Assembly: GCA_024741835.1 (NCBI GenBank) | Contig: JAENRP010000014.1 | Span: 640 to 64,639 of the forward strand | DNA: 64,000 nucleotides | From: Diplocarpon mali | Lineage: Eukaryota; Ascomycota; Leotiomycetes; Helotiales; Drepanopezizaceae | Direction: 5' to 3' | Part shown: positions 11,008 through 20,825 of the stretch, in pieces | How positions within the stretch are numbered: the first letter of the stretch is position 1 | Layout: each line of letters opens with the position of its first letter | Made by a program: the position numbers and the translations under genes | Notes under the pieces: model-generated | Database searches by the model: none | What the model was told of the DNA's origin: nothing | The model's input: the letters and a program-made list of their open reading frames with translations, nothing else

Positions 11008-11863
11008 ATGGGGGACGACAAGAAGAAAACTCCCAGTCTAGAGGATGATTTGCCGTTTCCTTTGACAGACATGGATAAGTGGGTGTTGTCGCAGACGGAC
11101 GATGAGTTTCATTTGCACGATTGGGAGGAATTGAAGGAGATTATTGGTGAGGGTCTCTGTTGTCGTTTACTCTGGATTATACGTTATTGCTCAATCAATC
11201 CTGCCTTGGCCTCAGAAAAGCCGCGATGATGCTCGTCCTTATAGAGCAGAAGCTTCTGCGAATTCTTGCGAATAGCCTCAAGCTGAAGCTGCATCTCATA
11301 TAAAACTATCGATCCACCTGAATATAAAAACTATCACTAGTCAATAGAAAATACTGTTGACTATGCGTAGCTAACACTCAGTTACAGCCAATAACAAACT
11401 CGAGAGCCTCAAAAGAAAGCCCTCCGACCTTCGCCGTTACATGTCCTGGACCCAAGAAACGAAAGCTCAATACGGCAGCATGACCAATTATTTACTCCAG
11501 CAGCGTCTTCCCTGGGGCTCACCACCCTTCATATACACCTCTCCCATCCCCTTTACCTCCCCCTCTGACTTCAAGATCCTGACCAATGACTGGCCGTACG
11601 GACTCAAAGATGGTATAACGCATCTTGTAGTTTGGAGCAAGACGCCAATCCCTGTTGACGAGGATACGGGAGACGTGACAGAGGAGAGTAGGAGGATCAT
11701 TGGGGAATTCGTGAGGAGGACTTTCGGGGACGAGGATAGAGCGGTGTGGTTCAAGAATTGGGTGGCATTGCAGAGTGTTAGGGCATTGGAACATGTTCAC
11801 GTTATGGTGAAGGACGCGAGGAAAGCAGATGTGGAGGCTTGGACTGGGGAGCTTTCTAGATGA
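11008..11863 (+). CDS. DUF3605 protein, N-acetylglucosamine-induced protein 1-like
   Basis: Member of the fungal DUF3605 family whose Candida member Ngi1 is induced by N-acetylglucosamine; the biochemical role is unknown. Spliced model: join(11008..11146,11388..11863), 204 aa, with a 241-bp intron, long for this window. Exon 1 reads MGDDKKKTPSLEDDLPFPLT then DMDKWVLSQTDDEFHLHDWE. Exon 2 continues ANNKLESLKRKPSDLRRYMS and carries the family core: FKILTNDWPYGLKDGITHLV, VWSKTPIP, and WFKNWVALQSVRALEHVHVM. The splice joins G|CC in phase to give Ala-Asn-Asn. No signal peptide or membrane segment is visible, so it is probably soluble. It converges on the SND2-like gene with a 137-bp gap. Confidence 0.9.
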
Positions 11864-12000
11864 GACGAGCCAACTGTGCTTGAGACGAGGCATGAGGCAA
11901 CTTGGAAACTGAGTATCGAAAAGGGAAGTTTGGGATGTGTGTAGGCAAATAGAAGCCAACTGCAAATGGTATCTCTAATGTCCTTTTATCTCCACCAACC

Positions 12001-12495
12001 TTAAGCAGACCTTCTCTGCTTCCTATTTCCACCGGCAGCAGCCTGTTCCTCACTAGGCATTTGTCCTTGCTGTGCACCACCCATCATACCCCTCGCAATT
12101 CCCAACAGTCCGTACCCTTTATACAACCCATAAGCGGGCACCGCACTCCAAATAATCCAGGCCCAGTTGCCAAAGAACATAACCAGGATCAAGCCCAACC
12201 ACGTCACCCAGATAATGTCGAACATATACTCCGTCAAGCCCGGGGCAGCCAGGTCTTCGCCAGCACTCTTGAGAGTCTTGGTGGTGGCATCGTATTTCGG
12301 ACGACCAGATGACTCAAGAATATATTCGGCTATAAGAGATGGTATTGAAATGATGGCCCAGGCGAGGAGAGAGCGGCGTTTGATGACGAGGTTGAAGAGA
12401 ATGAAGAGCCCATTGAGCGCAGCGGTACCGATGTGAAGCTGGTTGAGACTTGTGATGTTGGCTTTCGCGCGGTCTTTTTTTGCTTTCTGGGCCAT
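12001..12495 (-). CDS. SND2/TMEM208-like ER membrane protein
   Basis: 164-aa single-exon membrane protein of the DUF788/TMEM208 family. Its yeast member Snd2 (Env10) acts in the SRP-independent targeting of membrane proteins to the ER. The start chosen is MAQKAKKDRAKANITSLNQL (ATG at 12495), which matches how family members begin; the frame stays open 23 codons upstream but that part is less typical. Hydrophobic segments are visible at about 22-40 (TAALNGLFILFNLVI), 46-62 (LLAWAIISIPSLIAEYIL) and a long C-terminal pair (MFDIIWVTWLGLILVMFFGN, WAWIIWSAVPAYGLYKGY). The tail MPSEEQAAAGGNRKQRRSA is basic and cytosolic-looking. It is head-to-head with APC3. Confidence 0.92.
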   Translation of the reverse strand: MAQKAKKDRAKANITSLNQLHIGTAALNGLFILFNLVIKRRSLLAWAIISIPSLIAEYILESSGRPKYDATTKTLKSAGEDLAAPGLTEYMFDIIWVTWLGLILVMFFGNWAWIIWSAVPAYGLYKGYGLLGIARGMMGGAQQGQMPSEEQAAAGGNRKQRRSA

Positions 12496-13331
12496 CGTGG
12501 AACTCTGGTGAGCAGAATTTACAGTCTGTATATACAATAGGACCAAGTCGGTCGCGCGCGCCAACGAGGTAGGTGTTGTAGGTGTAGACTTCTTGGGATT
12601 AGCAGAGATCCGGGCAATAGGAAGCTGAAGACCGCCTTAGCTGCTCACCGAGAAACGAGTTGACAGAAACAGAGTTCCAACTTGCATCAAAGTCAGACTA
12701 GAGTCCCCTGGCGGCCGAGACGAGGCGAGGCTGAAATAAGCGTTGCTACGCGACCGTAGCCAATAGAATCAGATTTCTTCCCGCCGCTTGTTGTGGACTA
12801 TCATAACATCGCGAAAGCACATTTTGAAGCAAGGTCGGGGACTTTTGTTGATACAGCCAAAAGCCCCAACCCGCGGAAACACCTCTCGCGCCCTCCTTGA
12901 CGACATCGCGTTTGGGCTGGTTGCCAATAATTCCATTTTTTTGCGTGACGCTATACGCTGTTCAATTCTCGCTCTCATTACCGCCCCAACATTGATGCCT
13001 TCGCCTGTGTTATTCTCGTCCGCGTCCCGCCACAAATACCATCCGGTTTCTACGATTCGCGTTGCCTCAAACAGACTACACCTGCACCTGATTGTGATGT
13101 CGGGCGAACCACAATAGCGACTGCTTGCTAACCCGTAGCCGTAACCGTAATCGATCGAGCTTTGAGAACGAAAAGAAGGGACGAGCAGGAGGCTGGAAGC
13201 GCTTGGTCGAAGGAACTATTTTCGAGGCCACGACGTAAACGCCAACTCAGCGTCGGTGTTGGACATATGGCTAGATCTTCATAAATTGTTCCACACTCGA
13301 AACATTCCTCTTTGCATCGCAGGGTGCCATC
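12496..13331. promoter_or_regulatory. Divergent promoter region between SND2-like and APC3 genes
   Basis: 836 bp between two head-to-head housekeeping genes. An open but unlikely frame crosses it on both strands. No specific element is assigned. Confidence 0.5.
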
Positions 13332-15888
13332 ATGGCTCCGTCAACTACCTGCGTCGCGAGCCAATTACGGCAGCTCATCTACTATCACATCGATAACAAC
13401 CTCCTCAAGAACGCACTCTTCTACGCCGAACGTCTGGTAGCCTACGATCACCGAGCCGCTGAATCGGCATACATTCTGTCCCTCTGCCATTTCCGACTAG
13501 GAGACAATGTGTCAGCCTACGAAAGCTCCAAACCAGCGGGGTCGAGGGGGACTCATCTAGGGTGTGCGTACATCTTCTCTCAGGCGAGCTTGGCTCTGGA
13601 AAGATTCAAAGATGGCATAACGGCGTTGGAAAAGAGCAAGGCGTCATGGGGAGGTAAGAATAGCTTCGGAAAACATACAGCATCTTCAAGGCAACCACTG
13701 CCTGACGCGGCCGCGATCCTGTGTTTACTGGGGAGGCTCTACAGCGGTTACGGCAACAAGATCAAGGCTATTACTTGCTTCGAGGAATCTTTGAAACTCA
13801 ATCCGTTCATGTGGGATGCGTTCACGAACTTGTGCGATATGGGCGCCCAAATAAACGTCCCAAATATATTCAGGATAAATCCTGAGTTGGAGACAGTACT
13901 AAGAGCGAACGCCAATGATAACTGCGACTCGCAGTCAAATTACCAAGTGCAGTTGAAGGAACCTACTCACCAAAGGACGGAGCATGAGCGAAGCCGACCG
14001 GGAGCTAGGCAAATGTCCGTGACGAATGAGGTTACGGACCCGTTCAATAACGTGCCATCACGCGGCTTTGCTGGAGGGCTTTTCAATACACTTGGTATCG
14101 CGCAGAAGCTGAATGAAAGCAACCCAAGTTTGACTAATCTTCCAGCTGCAGGAGGTGGAGGCATAGGGCCAGATGCAATGGAGACACCCACAGGCCCGAG
14201 TGCCTCGATTGATGTATCGGTGGCGCAGAATCGACGAGATATCGTGCCATATCAAAGCGACGTGCCTGCAGCCCCAGCACGCAAAAGCCGAACGATCGCA
14301 GGGCTGGGAATGGACTTTAGTATGGATGCGCCCAAGATGAGTCGCGCAGTCTCCACCAAGCGGATTCAAAAGCAATTACAGTCAGAGCCTATTGAAGATT
14401 CGGCAGCTATTCAGGCTCTACGGAATAATGGGCTGGCGTCTACAGCTGGAGAGCGCAAACGAACAGTATCTGGGCAAGTTGTGCCAAGACAGAGCTCAGA
14501 GGATCCTGGGGCGCCACAAAGGAGAAGTGTCCGGCTTTTCAACCAAATTAGACCAACAAGTACGAAGTCTTCAACCAATGTTTCGAACATTGGTCCAGGT
14601 CCAGCACGCGAGTTGAAGAAAGCGAAGCCTCCAATTTCTAGGATAATGCGACCTGGCTCTAGCGCATCCACTGTTGGTCGTCAAGTCAGTGGGAATCGGA
14701 AACCTGTGGAGGACTCGATGGATTTTGACCACAAAGATCATAATCAGCGGTCATGGGTTGGAACCGTCGCCAACATATCTTCTCAAAAATGCTCGGAGTC
14801 GGAACAACTGCGTCAAGAGGAAGCGCTTCGATTCTTACTGGAGCTCTTCAAGAAGTTTGGCTGTGGGTACTTTGCATTGTCCAGATTCCAGTGTTCAGAA
14901 GCATTGCAAATATACAGTTCCTTGCCTCGGTCACAACAGGAAACTTCTTGGGTCTTAGCTCAGATGGGACGTGCGTTCTACGAACAAGCTGCTTACGCAG
15001 ATGCAGAAAAGTATTACAAACGGATCCGCCATATAGCCCCTTCCAGGTTCGAGGATATGGAGATATACTCTACGATTCTGTGGCATCTTAAACGCGAAAC
15101 AGATCTTGCTTTCCTTGCGCACGAGCTGATCGACGCAACATGGCAGTCCCCACAGGCTTGGTGTGCACTTGGCAACTCGTGGTCACTGGCCAGAGACCAC
15201 GAGGCGGCCCTCCGATGTTTTAAGCGAGCGACTCAATTAGACCCTAAATTTGCATACGCCTTTACGCTTCAAGGTCACGAGCATGTAGCCAACGAGGAGT
15301 ACGACAAGGCCTTGGTATCGTATCGTGCCGGGATGGCTGCCGACAAACGACATTACAACGCGTGGTACGGTGTTGGTCGGGTTTACGAGAAGCTGGGCGA
15401 CTACGATAAAGCAATCATCCATTTCAAGTCTGCGTCCTCGATCAATCCTACCAATGCCGTTCTGATTTGCTGCATTGGGACGGTCCTCGAAAAGCAGAAA
15501 CATCCGCGACTGGCTCTCAACTACTTCTCTAAAGCGACGGACTTGGCTCCACGATCAGCTTTGACCAGGTTTAAGAAAGCCAGAACGTTGATGGCTATCG
15601 ATGACTTGAAAGCTGCGTTGGATGAGCTTACAATCTTAAAGAATCTGGCACCGGACGAAGCCATGGTCCATTTCCTTCTCGGGCAGCTTTACAAGAAACT
15701 TAAAGAGAGAGGCCAGGCCGTTCACCATTTCACCGTAGCGCTGAATTTGGATCCGAAGGTATGTAGATCAATCATATAAGCCAAAACCATCAAAGATAGC
15801 TAACAGGTCATAGGCTAGCCAACAGATCAAGGAAGCAATCGAACTTATGGAAGATGAAGATGAGGAAGAGACGAGTATGATGGGATGA
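13332..15888 (+). CDS. Anaphase-promoting complex subunit 3 (Cdc27/BimA/Nuc2), TPR protein
   Basis: Core TPR subunit of the APC/C ubiquitin ligase, which recruits Cdc20/Cdh1 and drives mitotic exit. Spliced model: join(13332..15758,15814..15888), 833 aa, with one 55-bp intron near the 3' end (GTATGT donor, CATAG acceptor). The N-terminal block (residues about 1-190) holds the first TPRs, including YHIDNNLLKNALFYAERLVA and IKAITCFEESLKLNPFMWDA. A long Ser/Pro/Arg-rich linker (about 200-490) follows. The C-terminal TPR superhelix (about 500-805) shows repeats such as CFKRATQLDPKFAYAFTLQG and HYNAWYGVGRVYEKLGDYDK. The second exon supplies the acidic tail ASQQIKEAIELMEDEDEEET then SMMG. Length agrees with Aspergillus BimA (about 800 aa). 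The linker is rich in Ser/Thr-Pro, as in homologues phosphorylated in mitosis. Confidence 0.96.
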
Positions 15889-17365
15889 AGACCGATGATT
15901 GACTATTTCTTCCATTCCTATAAGTTAGTCTAGCGATCAAACCTGGGATCACTCCGCGAAAAACTATTTTTAAACGCAATTCGCAGAAATTTATCCGCAA
16001 GAACTCCGTCGACAGCCACGAATTCGCTCCATCCTCTACTCGAAAATATAACTTTAGCTGCCAGTCCGCCCGACTCGTAGTATGATGATACGATACGATA
16101 CCGGTGCCTCTCTCGCTCTGCAGATGAATCACAAAAACGACAGGACAGAAAGCATATGCATAGAACCGGCGTTTGGATGCATGGATCGAACGGAATGAAT
16201 ATTTCAGGGGGTGTCAGACGGGACGGAGTGCCTTTGGTCGGTCGGTCTGGTTTCGTCTGGGTTGAGCTTGGCTGGGTTATCCGCCTTCGTAATTGTACAT
16301 ATGCAAGCTGAAAAGCCCTTGGTTCTGTCATGATGTGAACACCTGGACTATTAATGCATGAGGATGACCTCCCTGGCATGGTTGGAAGCTTGTGGCGTGT
16401 CTCTTTGGAGATACCGAGAGGTGTGCGGAGATTGATATGATTGAGAGGAAATGGATAGATTGATGATGATGTTCATCCGGTCATCCACAATGCAATCATT
16501 GTCACGTATGCTTTCGTTTTTTACTATACTACGGTGTTTACTGCGTACATTTTCTTTGCTTCCCCTAGGTCTTCACTCGGCGTCGTCATAGTTGCGGCTG
16601 CTTCTCTATGCAGACAGTCGGAAGGTCTATTTTGCTTGGGTATCTCACATATATGGTGTCTCACTAGGGAACTCCTTCGCATAGACACTGATTGTGCTGC
16701 GGTTTAGAGATCTCTAGTGCAAGTACTGCAAGTGAAGGCCAAAACGCCCGCTCCATCAAGTACAGACTGTTCTCATGACTTCCATCCTGTTCCTGAGCGC
16801 GCTGCAGTACTGGCGGGCGATGGATGAGATGCCGCTGCCATCTTTTCAAATATTCATGAGTTTAATTTAAGCGCTACGTTTCTCCCTTACTTAGTTGACT
16901 GATCTATGGGCTGCTTATATGGCCAGCTGCTTACTTTGCGTCGAAACATCTGAAAATAATGTTATTTGTTTCCCTCTGCGTCATTCATCGCGGCCACTAC
17001 ACTACGTACCCTGATATATATCAATGATTCAGGATCATGCTAATAATATTCTCCGAGATTTTTTCGTTTTTTTTTGACAATGCCATCGCTTATATAGGCC
17101 GAGCCAAGGATTGATTTCGACCTCACCGTCGGTTCATCCTCGCTCCACGTTCTATTCAACCGCGCAATTTTATCGGCCTTTAAGTGAAGCGACAGCGAAA
17201 TCCATCACATCAATCACCTTTGCGGTGCCAAGTCAGGCAGTCTCGCTCAATTGCTCAATTTTTCAGTTTCAAAATTGAGCGTTGAAATTCAGCGAAACCT
17301 CAACTAACAAGTTCTTTTAGTTCTTAGGTTCACACGGATCCAAAACCCGACGAAAACATCGCTCA
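15889..17365. other. Intergenic, no gene seen
   Basis: Downstream of APC3. Only short frames; the longer ones (for example 15930-16379 minus) overlap the APC3 3' UTR and lack protein-like signatures. A T-rich tract occurs at 17060-17078. Confidence 0.45.
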
Positions 17366-17500
17366 CAGGACTGCAAATCCTGCGTTTCCCAGCTTGCTGG
17401 GCGGTAGTCCCAACTACTGGATGTCTAGTTCCCGGCAGAGTTTACTTCAATTTAGAGTAATTAACTAATGCGAAGTTAGCGGTTCAATCCGCAGAACTCT
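17366..17500 (+). ncRNA. tRNA-like hairpin cluster (structured RNA or tRNA relics)
   Basis: A series of strong hairpins. 17366-17382 is a perfect 5-bp stem CAGGA/TCCTG around the loop CTGCAAA, identical in form to a tRNA-Cys(GCA) anticodon arm. 17388-17401 is CCCAGC-TT-GCTGGG. 17404-17417 is GTAG-TCCCAA-CTAC. 17437-17500 then looks like a small tRNA: a 7-bp acceptor stem AGAGTTT/GAACTCT (one G-T pair), a 5-bp arm TAACT/AGTTA with a 7-nt loop, and a T-arm-like GCGG-TTCAAT-CCGC containing a B-box-like GGTTCAATCC. The anticodon loop lacks U33 and the T loop has 6 nt, so it is not a normal nuclear tRNA. It may be mitochondrial-derived DNA, a tRNA pseudogene or an unrelated structured RNA. Confidence 0.35.
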
Positions 17501-19808
17501 TCCACCCACTTTCTATCCCCCCTTCGCGTTGCAACGCGAGGTTGAATGTGGTTCTCGTCGCTGTTTGGTTGTCCGTTGCGTCTATGTGAATTCGTATTCG
17601 CTCTCGGTATCCAGCTTTCGCTGGGCTCCGCGGAACTTTCAAACAGTGGAGTGTTCAGAGATAAAAGCGGCCGTGGTTTGTTCTCATTGCACGCTGTAGA
17701 CATACTAGATTCCCGATCGTAAGTTATTCCTTCCGCACGGGGCTAAAATTGAATAGAGACTGCTTGACTTGACTTCTTTTGGCAAAATTTTGATCGGATA
17801 ATTTTTCTTCCCTCTTTTTTCTCCAGTTTCTGTGACCGAGCCGAGAGCTTCTGTTTGGCCGGTCAGGATTCATGGTTGTGAGAGCGAATAGAGGTTGAGA
17901 CTGAGCTCGCTTAGGATGTTTGGATCCCGGCTGGCCGGGCAACGGCAACAATCGATGTAGTTCTCAAGGATTTGATATAATCGAAGTCTGCTACGTGAGA
18001 ATAATTTCGCCTCTCACCAAGAGAAGTTCGACCTGGGAATTTCCCTTAGACCAAACCGAGAAGAAAACGGACAAGTCATTGATTGCCAACGCCCAACGCG
18101 CCTAACAGAGTGGCTGATCGCCATGTTCTTACGAACGGGTCATAAAGGCTAGATACTACTCGCTATTCATGTATTCTCGGCATATCAGCCTTGCTCGAGA
18201 CGCGAAGCAGCCCTAATCAAACTCAGATCCCTACTTTGAAACCTACCCGAACAACATTTGATATCCGGAAAAATATCAATACCCCAGTAGCTCCTTCAAA
18301 AACGTGAGTGGTTGTTTAGACGCTGCTCACGACATGCGGGAAGTGATTGAGAAGATCGGCTGAACGCAACTCTATTTCCAAAGAAGTCAAAAAGACAGTT
18401 TAGTTACTGTGTTCATCGCCATCTCAATCGTTGCGTAGCTAGTGTAAGAATGTATGCTTCCAAGTACCCTAGAACTGCCAATATGTCTCCGTTTGGACTT
18501 GGCGCTCGCACACAAAGGTCATGTGCTGTTCTTTTCAGAACATTAGGCTCCTAAATTCGATGAGATGAGCTTATTAGAGGTTTAACACCGCAGCAATTGT
18601 AAAAATCGGGGAAGAGATTGAGCAGGGTTTTCATGAAAATCTGAATACAGAAGGTCAATGGATGGCAGCACTGCTATATTTGCTACTACGCGGATTGGCC
18701 GCAGTTTACTATGCCTGGATCTAGATCACATATCCGACTATCGTCCGGCATGTTCCAGAAGTACTCACAGAGAAACAGAGAATATGTCTACGTAGCATAA
18801 TTCGAGAATCCTGACTGACGAGAGCAGAATTAAAACTCACAAACGGATACACAAAGAAAATGGCAAACATAAATGGTTAGAACACCTCAACAGGCCAGTT
18901 TGAAATATATATAGAAATAATAAAGCAAACTTATGTTTGAGGCAACTTTGCTTGAACGAGGGGGATAACGATCATGGCTGTCCTTCCGCCATATATGATT
19001 CATATTGGCGGCATAGCATATCTTTTACAATAAGTATATATTTCTCTTCAGAAATTTGTTTCACAGAGGGGGCGGAGATCGTCGGGAAACTATCCAAGTA
19101 CGAAGACTCTTAAACAAATCTTGAATATAATATGACCTCTTAGTGATACCGTTAATTAGCCTGATAGTATTGCACCCTACCAAAACGTTAGGCGTCTTCT
19201 TCGCAGCTCGGCACGATTTAAAAAATACCAGAAGTTGTGCCACAACACAGTTTACGAAGACTTAGACTCGATAGGAAGGAAGATGGAATGCTCAAATTTG
19301 GCAAAACACCAGGAAAAATTAAATAGTCGGACAGTACTATGAACAAATACTGTTCACTCTCAGCTAGCTTACTCAATCTTGTACAAAGTAACCTTCGTTG
19401 CCACCTGAGAAATTCTTTCATGGACTGCGGAAACAGTCCGCGTTGTAGAAGCTACCTTAAACTAAAGCTAGAGTGCGTATCAAAAAAAATTATGTTGGAT
19501 AGAGATGGAGGTGAGCTTTGAGCTTGTACAGATCGCAGGCCTCAATCACATGACAAGAGTGAGAATTCGAATTCGCCACTTGTAAACAGGCCACAGTGAG
19601 CCAGAGAAAGATAAACGATGCCATGAGTAAGGAATGCTCGACTGGCAACATTGAGACACATGTACCGCTAGAGTATCAGCCTTCCTGGGACCTAATCAAC
19701 CTGCAAGCACTGATCCATACGTCTTGTGTGTGATAGAAAGCATGATATCCAACACTGAAGCTGCGTTATTGCAAAGAGTAAGCTGTATTTGGCACGACTC
19801 CATTCTAA
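17501..19808. other. Gene-poor stretch
   Basis: About 2.3 kb with no frame that I can support, mildly AT-rich. No repeat structure or RNA gene was recognised. Confidence 0.4.
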
Positions 19809-20394
19809 TCAGCTGTGGACTCTACTTTTCGGTGCCCCGAAGAGCGGTCTGAAGCAGTATGGTGATTGTGGTGGGCTTCTTGTGCTCCGCGTCAGACGAT
19901 GTATTTTTTGTGATCTGAACTTGAGTGCTTGCTCAGAGCTTAGCATGAGCACACCACTTCTAGGGATCCGACTTATGCTAGGTAGACGGAATTCCCATGG
20001 CTTTGCCGTACCATTTCCCTGCGGCCCAACATGTTTTGTTACAGAGCTTTGTTCTGAGGTGGTGTTTGCAGTGTGCTTGAAACTCACTGAGATCTCATTT
20101 GAGAAATTATCGGTAAGCGAAACAATAGGCAAGCCGAAGACCTTGTCGTTCAGCACAAAGCTATCGGTCGGCCCAGTGAAGCTTGCTCCGAAAAGCGCTG
20201 CCATCAATCCACGATACTGCAATCTGTTTCACAAGTTAGAAAATATCATGGAGAGTATCGGTAGAGTAAAAAGAAGCTCACTTGGGACCGATTGTCGTAG
20301 AGTGACAAAGCTGTGAGGTAGATTGAGCTGGTTCCCTCTGGAACTGGGATCTGAATTGAAGGCAAAGTTTTGCTTGGATTTGCTATTCCCTTCT
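19809..20394 (-). pseudogene. Spliced orphan gene, 5' end missing or broken
   Basis: Two minus-strand exons are joined by a well-formed 65-bp intron (20217..20281; donor GTGAGC, branch CTAAC, acceptor GCAG). The exon at 20282 to about 20394 reads CEKGIANPSKTLPSIQIPVP then EGTSSIYLTALSLYDNRSQ. It joins in phase to YRGLMAALFGASFTGPTDSF and onwards for 135 codons to a stop at 19809. The join makes a smooth protein, so the gene was real. Upstream, the frame meets TGA with no ATG and no acceptor; an ATG-initiated frame (MPVQIFLLIP...) just upstream is out of phase, which suggests a frameshift or a lost 5' exon. No family is recognised. The plus-strand 175-codon frame over the same DNA is treated as antisense noise. 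Confidence 0.45.
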
Positions 20395-20825
20395 CACACA
20401 AGGTTCACAAGACCGACAAGTGATCGACCGAGGGATGAGTAGAAAGATTTGTACCGGCATAATGCCGAGACGCAGGGTCAATTACAAGCTGCCGTATACT
20501 TAGTATACTCATCTGGCTAGCTATTTCGAACAATCCTGAGGCCGACTTTATATATCTTGGACGATAATGCCAGTCAAAATCCTTGAAACAAGAAATAGGC
20601 CTACATAGAGAGGTATCCAGCTTGTAAATTGATAAAATGGAGAGATAGACAAGCTCTTGACATTATGCCGCGAGTAATAATTACAGATGAGACCAGACGT
20701 CGAAGAATATTTTTCCGCCACATGTGGCTGAAACCACCCGTGCCTCGACCCCTGTTGCAAGCGCGACCTGCGTTTGACCGCAGTATTATATTCATGCGAC
20801 AAAAGATGCTGCTTTCTACACAGCC

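Noticed and set aside
19789..20316. Long plus-strand ORF of 175 codons
   Set aside because: It overlaps the minus-strand spliced gene, which has a textbook intron with branch site; the plus frame has no recognisable content.
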